From JAULZV01 sp964401885 (GTDB taxonomy: Bacteria > Patescibacteriota > Minisyncoccia > Phycocordibacterales > JAACPR01): a stretch of 29,347 nucleotides of DNA. The stretch spans positions 1 to 29,347 of the forward strand of contig CAYOAC010000007.1 of the NCBI GenBank assembly GCA_964401885.1. Reading direction: 5' to 3'. The stretch's first letter is position 1, and each line of letters opens with the position of its first letter. Under the pieces are notes generated by a model. The model was given only the letters and a program-made list of their open reading frames with translations, was not told the DNA's origin and made no database searches. Below are positions 7,471 to 14,154 of this stretch, piece by piece. The position numbers and the translations under genes were made by a program.

Positions 7471-8594
7471 AATCTATTCATGAAGTTTCACCTGAGTTTT
7501 TGAAGGGTAAAAGAGTTATCTTAAGAGTTGATTTTAATGTTCCCGTATCTTCCTCTGGGGGTATCTTGGATTCTTCCAGAATAGATTTTGTTATGAAAAC
7601 AATTTCTTATTTAAAAAATAGTGGAGCAAAAATAATTCTTATTAGCCATATCGGTAAAGACGGTTCACTAAGTTTAAAGCCTATTTATGAGTATTTAAAA
7701 TCAAAAATAAATGTTTCTTTTATGCCTGATTGGCATGAAGTTTCCATAGCTGAAAAGGTGGGGGATCTTAAAGATGGGGAAATTATTTTATTGGAGAATC
7801 TTAGAAAAAAAGAAGAAGAAATGGAAAACAATTTTATGTTTTCACACTTTCTAGCTTCTTTGGGGGATATATATGTCAATGAAGCGTTTTCTGTATCACA
7901 CAGGAAACACGCAAGTATTGTTGGTATACCAAGTATTTTAAAATCCTATTGCGGTTGTCAATTTAAAAGCGAATTTGATTCGATTAGTAAAGTTTTTACA
8001 CCAGAAAACCCTTTCGTTGTTCTCATGGGTGGATCAAAATTTGAAACTAAAATTCCTGTAATTGAATCACTTTTAACAAAAGCTGAAACAATTTTTGTCG
8101 GTGGTGCATTGGCTAATGATATTTTGAAAGCTAATGGTTATGAAGTTGGTCAATCAAAAGTTAGCAATATGGATTCAGAATATGCTAAAAATATTTTTAA
8201 TAATAAAAGAGTTATCCTTGTTGAAGATGTTAAAGTAAAATCTTTTCTTTTTGTAAAGAATAAAACCTTACGAGAAATCACAGCTGAAGATAAAATTATT
8301 GATGGCGGTAGTGAGACAGCAAATATTCTTGCCCAAAAAATAAAAGAGGCAAAGTTAATTGTTTGGAATGGTCCATTCGGTACTTTTGAACAAGGAAATA
8401 GTTTTCTTTCAAAAAAAGTTATTGATGCTATTACAGAATCAAAAGCTTATTCTATTGTAGGTGGAGGTGATACTGTTGCAGAAATAAAAAAATTAAACAA
8501 GTTCAAATCTTTTTCTTTTGTTTCTTTATCTGGTGGCGCAATGCTTGAGTTTATCGCAAAAGGAACTTTGCCAGGGATTGAGGCATTGGAATAA
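7467..8594 (+). CDS. pgk: Phosphoglycerate kinase
   Basis: 375 aa, about 20 residues shorter than usual. It transfers the phosphate of 1,3-bisphosphoglycerate to ADP in lower glycolysis, directly after the tpiA step and its dehydrogenase partner (not in the window). Motifs visible are VILRVDFNVPV near the N-terminus, SHIGKDG (usually SHLGRP), ILLENLR, VNEAFSVSHRKHAS, VLMGGSKFETKIPVIESLL, the nucleotide-site IWNGPFGTFE and the C-terminal GGGDTVAEI with SGGAMLEFIAKGTLPGIEAL. The N-domain substrate motifs are altered from the consensus, as is common in CPR. It overlaps tpiA by 4 bp, lacks a Shine-Dalgarno, and ends before a repeat-loaded terminator. Confidence 0.96.
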   Translation: MKSIHEVSPEFLKGKRVILRVDFNVPVSSSGGILDSSRIDFVMKTISYLKNSGAKIILISHIGKDGSLSLKPIYEYLKSKINVSFMPDWHEVSIAEKVGDLKDGEIILLENLRKKEEEMENNFMFSHFLASLGDIYVNEAFSVSHRKHASIVGIPSILKSYCGCQFKSEFDSISKVFTPENPFVVLMGGSKFETKIPVIESLLTKAETIFVGGALANDILKANGYEVGQSKVSNMDSEYAKNIFNNKRVILVEDVKVKSFLFVKNKTLREITAEDKIIDGGSETANILAQKIKEAKLIVWNGPFGTFEQGNSFLSKKVIDAITESKAYSIVGGGDTVAEIKKLNKFKSFSFVSLSGGAMLEFIAKGTLPGIEALE

Positions 8595-8603
8595 AGTTTT
8601 AAT

Positions 8604-8714
8604 AAAGGTGGCTACCACAAGGGTACTTCTATTTTGATAAATCAAAATAAGTCGCACCACAAGAGTACTTCTATTTTGATAAATCAAAATAAGTCGCCTT
8701 GGGGGCCGCCTTTT
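8604..8714 (+). terminator. Terminator of tpiA-pgk with two tandem 42-bp repeats inserted in the loop
   Basis: AAAGGTGGC (8604-8612) pairs with GCCGCCTTT (8705-8713), with one G-T wobble; an inner CAAG/CTTG pairing extends the base, and a T run follows. Between the arms lie the repeats at 8614-8697, giving a very long compound loop. Confidence 0.65.
8614..8697. repeat. 42-bp repeat, tandem copies B and C (downstream of pgk)
   Basis: Two head-to-tail units, 8614-8655 and 8656-8697, differing by one base (GGG/GAG). Each contains the inverted repeat TATTTTGAT-AA-ATCAAAATA. They match copy A at 6600-6641, so the tpiA-pgk operon has this element on both sides in the same orientation. Confidence 0.92.
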
Positions 8715-8740
8715 GGTGTTAAAAACGTTGTCCTATAATT

Positions 8741-8749
8741 TGATATAAT
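8741..8749 (+). promoter_or_regulatory. Extended -10 promoter, leaderless type, for recJ
   Basis: TGATATAAT, a perfect extended -10, ends 6 nt before the ATG at 8756. Confidence 0.7.
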
Positions 8750-8755
8750 ACACGA

Positions 8756-10447
8756 ATGTCCAATATTAACCTGAAAAGACAACTTAACCCAGAAGAAAGA
8801 AAAGAATTAGTCTCTTACAATGATTTTGAAGCACATCTATTATTTCATCGAAACATAAGGAATAAAGAAGATGCAGATATATTTTTAAATCCAAAATATG
8901 ATCTTCATTCACACCCTGCACAATTACTCAAAGATATAGATAAAGGTGTTACACGGGTTTTGGATGCGATTTCAAAAAATGAAATCATTTGTATTTATAG
9001 TGATTATGATGCTGACGGTATTCCCGGGGCGGTAATCTTAAGTGATGTTTTTGAAAAAATAGGTTACACAAATTTTTTTGTATATATACCTCACAGAAAC
9101 AAAGAGGGTTTTGGTTTGAATACTCTCGCAATAGATAAAATTAAAGACAAAGGTGCGTCTTTAATAATTACTATTGATTGTGCTAACGCGAATGTCTCTG
9201 AAGTTGAATATGCAAATGAGTTAGGAATAAACGTAATCATTACAGATCATCACGAGGTCCCTCGTGTTTTACCTGATGCTTTTGCAATAATTAATCCAAA
9301 GCAAGAAGACTGTAATTATCCAGAAAAAATGCTTTGTGGAAGTGGAGTTATATATAAATTTGTTCAACATCTTTTAGAAAAAGGTAAATTTGATGTAATC
9401 AAAGGATGGGAAAAATGGTTGTTGGATATGGTTGGTATTGCAACTATATCTGATATGGTTCCGCTTACTGGCGAGAACAGAATTTTTGCATATTATGGTC
9501 TTGAGGTCTTAAAGAAAACTCGCCGTCCAGGTTTGTTAAAGATTTTTAATCTTAAAAAAATAAATCAAAAGACTATTACCGAAGATGATATTAGTTTTCT
9601 AGTGACACCCCAGATTAACGCAGCATCAAGAATGGGTGAGCCAATCTTGGCCTTTAATTTATTAAAGTCAAAGACAGAAGAAGAGGCAGATATTCATGCT
9701 AGAGAATTAATGAAAATTAATGATAAAAGAAAAGTTGAAGTAACAAAGATTGTAAAAGAAATAAATAAACATATAAAAGACAAGTCTCATAATCTTCCTG
9801 TAATAGCATATGGTAATCCTAACTGGCAACCATCTTTAATGGGTCTGGTTGCTTCAAAAATAGCCGAAGAACATCGTAAACCAGTATTTTTGTGGGGACG
9901 TGGGGATAGCACCGAATTGAAAGGTTCTTGTCGAACTTGGGATGGTATTAGTGTTTATGAATTATTACAAAAATTGGGAGATGATTTTTTTATTCAATAT
10001 GGGGGGCATGAATCTGCTGGTGGTTTTGTTATAAAAATAGAAAAAGTTGATGAATTTGAAGATTCTCTTTCTTCACACATGAATGAATTTGTTCACAAAG
10101 AACATGTTTACGATTGCGATACTTCTTTTGAAATAAATGATTTATTGCTAGATACTTATAAATCTATTGAAAAATTAGCACCTTATGGCATGAATAATTC
10201 TAAACCCTTATTTGTTATTGGTGGGGTTGTTCATTCTCTTAAAAATTTTGGTAGCGCCAAAAATCATTTTGAAATTGCCTTTAAAAAACAAACAGGAGAA
10301 ATTATACGTGCTATAGCCTTTTTTAAAACTCATGAATCCTTTAAGCTCATTAATATCGGAGAAAATGTAAAAGTTATAGGTCATCTTGAAAAAAACTTTT
10401 TTGCAGGAAGACATACTTTGCAGATTAAGATTGTGGATGTTTTATAA
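8756..10447 (+). CDS. recJ: Single-stranded-DNA-specific exonuclease RecJ
   Basis: 563 aa, the usual RecJ length. It degrades single-stranded DNA 5' to 3' in RecF-pathway recombination and in base-excision and mismatch repair. The DHH-family motifs are in order: SDYDADGIPGAV (motif I), IITIDCAN, ITDHHEVP (DHH motif), VGIATISDMVPLTGENR and PQINAASRMGEP. The DHHA1 domain has VASKIAEEHRKPVF and GGHESAGGF. The C-terminal ~110 residues form an OB-like domain ending in LQIKIVDVL. The ATG is set by the adjacent extended -10 box. It is monocistronic, ending at a bidirectional terminator shared with the convergent gene. Confidence 0.95.
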   Translation: MSNINLKRQLNPEERKELVSYNDFEAHLLFHRNIRNKEDADIFLNPKYDLHSHPAQLLKDIDKGVTRVLDAISKNEIICIYSDYDADGIPGAVILSDVFEKIGYTNFFVYIPHRNKEGFGLNTLAIDKIKDKGASLIITIDCANANVSEVEYANELGINVIITDHHEVPRVLPDAFAIINPKQEDCNYPEKMLCGSGVIYKFVQHLLEKGKFDVIKGWEKWLLDMVGIATISDMVPLTGENRIFAYYGLEVLKKTRRPGLLKIFNLKKINQKTITEDDISFLVTPQINAASRMGEPILAFNLLKSKTEEEADIHARELMKINDKRKVEVTKIVKEINKHIKDKSHNLPVIAYGNPNWQPSLMGLVASKIAEEHRKPVFLWGRGDSTELKGSCRTWDGISVYELLQKLGDDFFIQYGGHESAGGFVIKIEKVDEFEDSLSSHMNEFVHKEHVYDCDTSFEINDLLLDTYKSIEKLAPYGMNNSKPLFVIGGVVHSLKNFGSAKNHFEIAFKKQTGEIIRAIAFFKTHESFKLINIGENVKVIGHLEKNFFAGRHTLQIKIVDVL

Positions 10448-10451
10448 AAAG

Positions 10452-10475
10452 AGGGGACCGCAAAGAGGTCCCCTT
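10452..10475. terminator. Bidirectional terminator between recJ and the convergent 10490-10885 gene
   Basis: AGGGGACC (10452-10459) and GGTCCCCT (10467-10474) form an 8-bp stem. AAAAAG precedes it, giving a T run on the minus strand, so it can stop transcription from both sides and is stronger for the minus gene. Confidence 0.75.
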
Positions 10476-10489
10476 GAAATAAAAGAGAT

Positions 10490-10885
10490 TTAGAAACGAA
10501 CCAAATCTTTCATGGCTTTACCAGAAAAGAATTCTCTTACTGTGTATTCAATTGCAGTTCCTCTTCGTGTTCTGCAATTATAATGAAGCACATAGTAGAA
10601 AAGACTTACCTTGGTACCAATGACACGATTTTTAATAATCTTGTCCTGAAGGGCGGAATTTTTCAAAATTAATGTAAAATTATCACCATTGTCTTCGTAA
10701 TCATTTTTCGTGAAAGATCTGACTGCACCCTGAAGAGCGTTCGGACCATTGATTGTGGTCATCCCTTTAGGGATAGGCTGGTCAAGATAGAATACACAAT
10801 GTGAGCTGTATTCACCAAAGATTCCAGAATTGAAAGCAAGTTGCTTGAATCCTGGACCGTTTATTATTTTTAGTTCTCGTGGCAT
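10490..10885 (-). CDS. Conserved-looking hypothetical protein, 131 aa
   Basis: Family not recognised. The start is set at MPRELKIINGPG because a clear Shine-Dalgarno (AAGGAGG, 4 nt before the ATG, at about 10890-10896) precedes it. The frame stays open to a TTG at 11035, but that codon lies within the -35 box and has no ribosome site. The protein is mixed alpha/beta with no signal peptide or membrane segment. It repeats an INGP element (IINGPGFKQL and TINGPNALQGAV) and ends with a basic stretch, NCRTRRGTAIEYTVREFF. It has a long structured leader and one of the few strong Shine-Dalgarno sequences in the window, unlike its neighbours, which may mean separate regulation or later acquisition. 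Confidence 0.7.
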   Translation of the reverse strand: MPRELKIINGPGFKQLAFNSGIFGEYSSHCVFYLDQPIPKGMTTINGPNALQGAVRSFTKNDYEDNGDNFTLILKNSALQDKIIKNRVIGTKVSLFYYVLHYNCRTRRGTAIEYTVREFFSGKAMKDLVRF

Positions 10886-10950
10886 AACGCCTCCTTGTTT
10901 TGTATGTACTGTTTTTGGTTCACGTGTGAAAGTGTACGTGAGAGACACTT

Positions 10951-10980
10951 TAATCATTGAGTTATCCAACTCGATGATTA
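10951..10980 (-). promoter_or_regulatory. Stem-loop in the leader of the 10490-10885 gene
   Basis: A 13-bp hairpin (10951-10963 with 10968-10980, one non-canonical pair, ATCC-type 4-nt loop) lies within the ~115-nt leader. A second possible stem, AAAGTGT/ACACTTT (10929-10935 and 10945-10951), shares one base with it, so the two may compete. No known riboswitch is recognised. Confidence 0.5.
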
Positions 10981-11006
10981 TCAAACCATAATGGTGTGAC
11001 TTTTTG

Positions 11007-11035
11007 AATTTACTCCTTTGATAATGGTCTGTCAA
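11007..11035 (-). promoter_or_regulatory. Promoter of the 10490-10885 gene
   Basis: On the minus strand TTGACA (11035-11030), a 17-bp spacer, then TAAATT (11012-11007). The -35 is perfect, the spacing is ideal and the -10 is weak. The predicted start is near 11000, giving a ~115-nt leader. Confidence 0.55.
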
Positions 11036-11064
11036 TTAGTTTCATAATCGGTCTGACCATTATC
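11020..11064. promoter_or_regulatory. Inverted-repeat operator candidate in a divergent promoter region
   Basis: GATAATGGTC (11020-11029) and GACCATTATC (11055-11064) are perfect 10-bp inverted arms 25 bp apart. One arm lies in the spacer of the minus promoter and the other 14 bp upstream of the rnhA extended -10. ATCGGTC also occurs twice (11047-11053 and 11062-11068). Confidence 0.45.
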
Positions 11065-11078
11065 GGTCGGAGTGATTA

Positions 11079-11087
11079 TGCTATAAT
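11079..11087 (+). promoter_or_regulatory. Extended -10 promoter, leaderless type, for rnhA
   Basis: TGCTATAAT ends 7 nt before the ATG at 11095. There is no Shine-Dalgarno. Confidence 0.7.
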
Positions 11088-11094
11088 CTCACCT

Positions 11095-11799
11095 ATGCAA
11101 TCAAATATAACAATTTTTACGGATGGAGCATCGAGCGGCAATCCGGGTCCTGGTGGGTGGGGAACAATTGTTTCTTATGATAATCAAGTTATTGAACTTG
11201 GTGGTCGAGAAGATAAAACAACTAATAACAGAATGGAATTACAAGCCGTTCTTGAAGGGTTACTTTTTATAATAGAACAAAGAGCCAATTCTCAGCCAAT
11301 TGTTCTTTTTACTGATTCAAGTTATGTAGCAAATGGTATTACGACTTGGATAAAAGGTTGGCAAAGGAAAAATTGGACAACCAGTCAAGGCGGGCTTGTT
11401 GCTAATGTTGATATTTGGAAAAGATTAGCTCAAATATTAGGGGATGTTCATTTAACTATTAAAAATATTAGTGGGCATTCTGGTATCCCTGGTAATGAAA
11501 GAGCCGATCAAATCGCAACTGGTTATATAAAAGATTCTACTTTTTATCTATATCATGGTCCAAAAGAAGGATATGATGTCGATTTAGAAAATATTAAAGT
11601 TGACCCTCAACAAAAAAAAGAAAAAGATAGAAAAAAAGGTAAAGCTTATTCTTATTTGAGTTTAATTGGAAAAGATTTACAAATTCATTACACTTGGGAC
11701 GAATGTAAAAGAAGAGTAGAGGGTCAAAAAGGCGCAAAATATAAGAAAGCAGTTTCGAAAGAAGATGAAATTACAATTAGGAGAAGTTGGGGAGTTTAG
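11095..11799 (+). CDS. rnhA: Ribonuclease HI with a C-terminal hybrid-binding-like domain
   Basis: 234 aa, about 80 longer than E. coli RNase HI. It cleaves the RNA strand of RNA-DNA hybrids. The catalytic set is complete: D10 in FTDGASSGNPGPGGWG, E48 in NNRMELQAV, D74 in FTDSSYV and D138 in GNERADQIA, with H128 in SGHSG. After a linker rich in K (residues ~165-182) there is a second small domain at about 183-234. It has the pattern TWDECKRRVEGQKGAKYKK, which resembles the hybrid-binding (viroplasmin-like) domain that sits at the N-terminus of eukaryotic RNase H1. Here the order is reversed. The assignment of that second domain rests on motif likeness only. Confidence 0.92.
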   Translation: MQSNITIFTDGASSGNPGPGGWGTIVSYDNQVIELGGREDKTTNNRMELQAVLEGLLFIIEQRANSQPIVLFTDSSYVANGITTWIKGWQRKNWTTSQGGLVANVDIWKRLAQILGDVHLTIKNISGHSGIPGNERADQIATGYIKDSTFYLYHGPKEGYDVDLENIKVDPQQKKEKDRKKGKAYSYLSLIGKDLQIHYTWDECKRRVEGQKGAKYKKAVSKEDEITIRRSWGV

Positions 11800-11805
11800 G
11801 ATTTA

Positions 11806-11836
11806 AAAAGGGGTGGCCCGAAGGGCCGCCCCTTTT
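11806..11836. terminator. Bidirectional terminator after rnhA
   Basis: AAAAGGGGTGGCCC (from 11806) pairs with GGGCCGCCCCTTTT (to 11836) around a GAA loop, with one G-T wobble. The minus-strand copy ends in five Ts, so it also serves the small minus-strand ORF at 11840-11956. Confidence 0.85.
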
Positions 11837-11839
11837 GAA

Positions 11840-11956
11840 TTAATAATTCTTTATTATTTCAATAATAATCTTTGCTATTGGAATACAAAGACCAATTAAT
11901 ATAAAAGAAAAATATACCCCCGTTAATGTAAACTCATCAATAATATTTGTGTTCAT
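11840..11956 (-). CDS. Putative 38-aa single-pass membrane peptide
   Basis: A small minus-strand frame from ATG to TAA. It starts MNTNIIDEFTLTGVYF, followed by a hydrophobic helix SFILIGLCIPIAKIIIEII and a short KNY tail. TATAGT lies 9 nt before the ATG and could be a -10 box. The stop is immediately followed, on the minus strand, by a strong GC-rich terminator with a T run, which fits a real transcription unit. Family not recognised. AT-rich sequence easily gives hydrophobic frames, so this is tentative. Confidence 0.35.
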   Translation of the reverse strand: MNTNIIDEFTLTGVYFSFILIGLCIPIAKIIIEIIKNY

Positions 11957-12032
11957 TTCTATCAAACTATAAATAATTCATCTAATATATTAATTAAGAA
12001 TAAATAGGGTAAAAATAAAATAAATACTTTTG

Positions 12033-12060
12033 ATAACTTGTATATTCATATACAAGTTAT
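12033..12060. promoter_or_regulatory. 28-bp palindrome at the start of comEC
   Basis: ATAACTTGTATAT (12033-12045) and ATATACAAGTTAT (12048-12060) are perfect 13-bp inverted arms with a 2-bp centre. The palindrome ends 2 bp before the GTG at 12063 and covers the expected -10 position (TACAAG at 12051-12056), so it suits an operator for a dimeric repressor or an mRNA hairpin hiding the start. Confidence 0.6.
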
Positions 12061-12062
12061 AT

Positions 12063-13520
12063 GTGGTAAACCTTTCTGTTTTTTATGTTTTTATATTTAC
12101 TTGTATAAGTGTACTTATTGGCTATCAAGATTTTTTTTATGCATCTTTCATCTTTATATTTTCTACTCCACTCATTATTTTTCGGTTTTTATTTCAAGTA
12201 AAAAAACCATTTTTTGTATTAGTAATTTTTATTTTATTGGGGTATTTAATTTTTAATTATGTTCAATTTAGTATAAAAGATAAAGAAAATATTTTTAATT
12301 CAGGCTTTATTTATAAGGATAAAACAGAAATCGATACAAAGGTAAAATTAGAAACTTTTCCAAATTATAAATACTCAAACAATCAATATGTTTTTCATGT
12401 AGAAAATTCCAAAACAAACATTCTTGTTTTTACAGAATTTTTTCAAAAATTTCCATATTTAACCGAGTTGAATTTATCTGGGAAGTTTAATGACATAAGA
12501 AACGAAGATCTTGTTTGGCAAAAATATTATAAAAAATTAAATGTTCAGTATATTGTTTGGAACCCTAAAATAATAGAAATAAATAATTTAAAACCAAAAA
12601 CCCTGAAAGAAAAAATTATGCTAAAACTTTTTAGTTTTAAGATTTTTGTTAGAGAAAAGAGTTTAGAAAGATTTTCTCCTTATACAAGTTCGTTAATCCT
12701 TGGTATGTTCCTGGGTGAAAAAGATGAATTATCAAAAGAGGAAAAACAAATTTTTAATAATTCAAATCTTAGCCATATTCTTGTTGTATCGGGGTACAAC
12801 ATTTCTTTGATAATTTTATTCATCTTTATTATTCTCAGGAATTTTAATAGGTATATTAAGGTCATTTTCGCTTCCGTTTTTATATTTTTATTTGTATTGC
12901 TTGTTGGTTTTGATGCTTCCGTAATTAGAGCTTCGATGATGGGGGTTATCTTAATTTTTTCAAGAATATTTCATAGATCAAATAATGGTATAAATGCTTT
13001 GTTGTCAGTTTCCTGCATTATGATTCTAATAAATCCTTTTTCTATTTTTGATATAGGTTTTCATTTATCATTTCTTGCTACATTTTCCCTTATTGTGTAT
13101 AGGAAAATAAAATATATTCCAGAATATGTGGGGACAACCATTTGGGTTTTTATTTTTATTTCTTTCTATATTCTTTATCTTTCAGATTCCATATCTCTAT
13201 ATGGAATATTATCTAACATTCTTGTTCTTTTAATTATACCGATATTCATGTTAATTTCTTTTGTGGGCTTAATTTTAAATATTTGCCATGTGTTTATAGG
13301 AGTAGATACATTAGTATTGGAAATTATGAGCAGATATATTTTTGGTGTTGCACGGGTCACCTCATCTTTACCTAGAATAGAATTAAAAGTTAGCCCGAAT
13401 TTTACGTTTATAATATATTTATTTACTTTGTCGGTTATTATTTTTTTAAATAATAGATATACGACTATTGAATTTATAGAGAAACACTATCAAAAATTTG
13501 TTCCACAAAAGCCCAGTTAA
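12063..13520 (+). CDS. comEC: ComEC/Rec2-type DNA uptake channel, membrane part
   Basis: About 485 aa from GTG 12063; an in-frame TTG at 12030 would add 11 residues but lies upstream of the 28-bp palindrome. The protein has N-terminal hydrophobic segments, a soluble region (about residues 80-190, DUF4131/OB-like position) and the competence domain. Diagnostic pieces are LGEKDELSKEEKQIFNNSNL leading to SHILVVSGYNISLI, FDASVIRASMMG and FDIGFHLSFLATFSLI, followed by many transmembrane helices. ComEC carries single-stranded DNA across the inner membrane during natural transformation. The metallo-beta-lactamase domain that normally follows in the same chain is absent here and is encoded separately at 14155. 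The last 47 bp overlap the convergent superoxide dismutase gene. Confidence 0.88.
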   Translation: MVNLSVFYVFIFTCISVLIGYQDFFYASFIFIFSTPLIIFRFLFQVKKPFFVLVIFILLGYLIFNYVQFSIKDKENIFNSGFIYKDKTEIDTKVKLETFPNYKYSNNQYVFHVENSKTNILVFTEFFQKFPYLTELNLSGKFNDIRNEDLVWQKYYKKLNVQYIVWNPKIIEINNLKPKTLKEKIMLKLFSFKIFVREKSLERFSPYTSSLILGMFLGEKDELSKEEKQIFNNSNLSHILVVSGYNISLIILFIFIILRNFNRYIKVIFASVFIFLFVLLVGFDASVIRASMMGVILIFSRIFHRSNNGINALLSVSCIMILINPFSIFDIGFHLSFLATFSLIVYRKIKYIPEYVGTTIWVFIFISFYILYLSDSISLYGILSNILVLLIIPIFMLISFVGLILNICHVFIGVDTLVLEIMSRYIFGVARVTSSLPRIELKVSPNFTFIIYLFTLSVIIFLNNRYTTIEFIEKHYQKFVPQKPS

Positions 13521-14067
13521 TTTGTGAAAGATAATCGTCTATATATTGAGGTTTACCACTTGGTTGATAATCTGCAACAAAAGAATGTTCCCACATATCG
13601 AGAGCTAGAATAGGTTTTAAACCGACTAGATGACCAAGATGTTGTTCGTCTACCCAACTATTGAAAAGCGAATTAGTTTCTTTATCATAATATAGAATTG
13701 CCCAACCTATACCTCTTGTTTTAGCTAGAGTTTTAAAGTCGTTCATCCAGTTTTCCATAGAGCCAAAGTCCTTTGTAATTTTTTGACTTAATTTTGAACC
13801 CTCAGAAAGTGCCTCCGATGCACCCTCCAAAGCACCAAAATATAATTCATGATTTCTCATTCCATCAAATTCAAACCCAAATCTTCTTCTTGCTTCTGAC
13901 AATTCATAATTTGAATCAGGATTACCTTTGAGAGATTCAATTTTTTCTAAAATAAGATTTGCATGTTTTACATAGCCTTCATAAAGTTTTATGTGTTCTG
14001 CAATAGTTTTTTCACTTAATCCTTGTAATGTTCTGATATTAAATTGTTTTGCTGTGAATTTTGACAT
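13474..14067 (-). CDS. Fe/Mn-type superoxide dismutase
   Basis: 197 aa, the usual length. It converts superoxide to hydrogen peroxide and oxygen. The four metal ligands can be placed: H25 (AEHIKLYEGYV), H73 (MRNHELYFGAL), D157 and H161 (ALDMWEHSF). Also present are GIGWAILYYD and the C-terminal INWAFVEQIF. It is divergent from the E. coli enzymes, so metal preference is not clear. There is no signal peptide, so it is cytoplasmic. The start is fixed by an extended -10 six bases upstream. It lies between the two halves of the comEC function, convergent with one and divergent from the other. Confidence 0.93.
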   Translation of the reverse strand: MSKFTAKQFNIRTLQGLSEKTIAEHIKLYEGYVKHANLILEKIESLKGNPDSNYELSEARRRFGFEFDGMRNHELYFGALEGASEALSEGSKLSQKITKDFGSMENWMNDFKTLAKTRGIGWAILYYDKETNSLFNSWVDEQHLGHLVGLKPILALDMWEHSFVADYQPSGKPQYIDDYLSQINWAFVEQIFDSVSL

Positions 14068-14073
14068 GGGTAG

Positions 14074-14082
14074 ATTATAACA
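14074..14082 (-). promoter_or_regulatory. Extended -10 promoter, leaderless type, for superoxide dismutase
   Basis: On the minus strand TGTTATAAT ends 6 nt before the ATG whose first base is 14067. This is a perfect extended -10. Confidence 0.7.
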
Positions 14083-14142
14083 TGGGGAAAAATTAAAATT
14101 TTAATTTAGATTTAATTTATAGATAATTTATATTTGATAGAT

Positions 14143-14148
14143 TAGAAT
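14143..14148 (+). promoter_or_regulatory. -10 box, leaderless type, for the ComEC metallohydrolase gene
   Basis: TAGAAT ends 6 nt before the ATG at 14155. It has no TG extension. It is divergent from the superoxide dismutase promoter 61 bp away. Confidence 0.45.
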
Positions 14149-14154
14149 AAACAA

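Noticed and set aside
10490..11035. 181-aa version of the minus-strand hypothetical gene starting at TTG 11035
   Set aside because: The TTG lies inside the likely -35 box and has no ribosome site; the ATG at 10885 has a strong Shine-Dalgarno.
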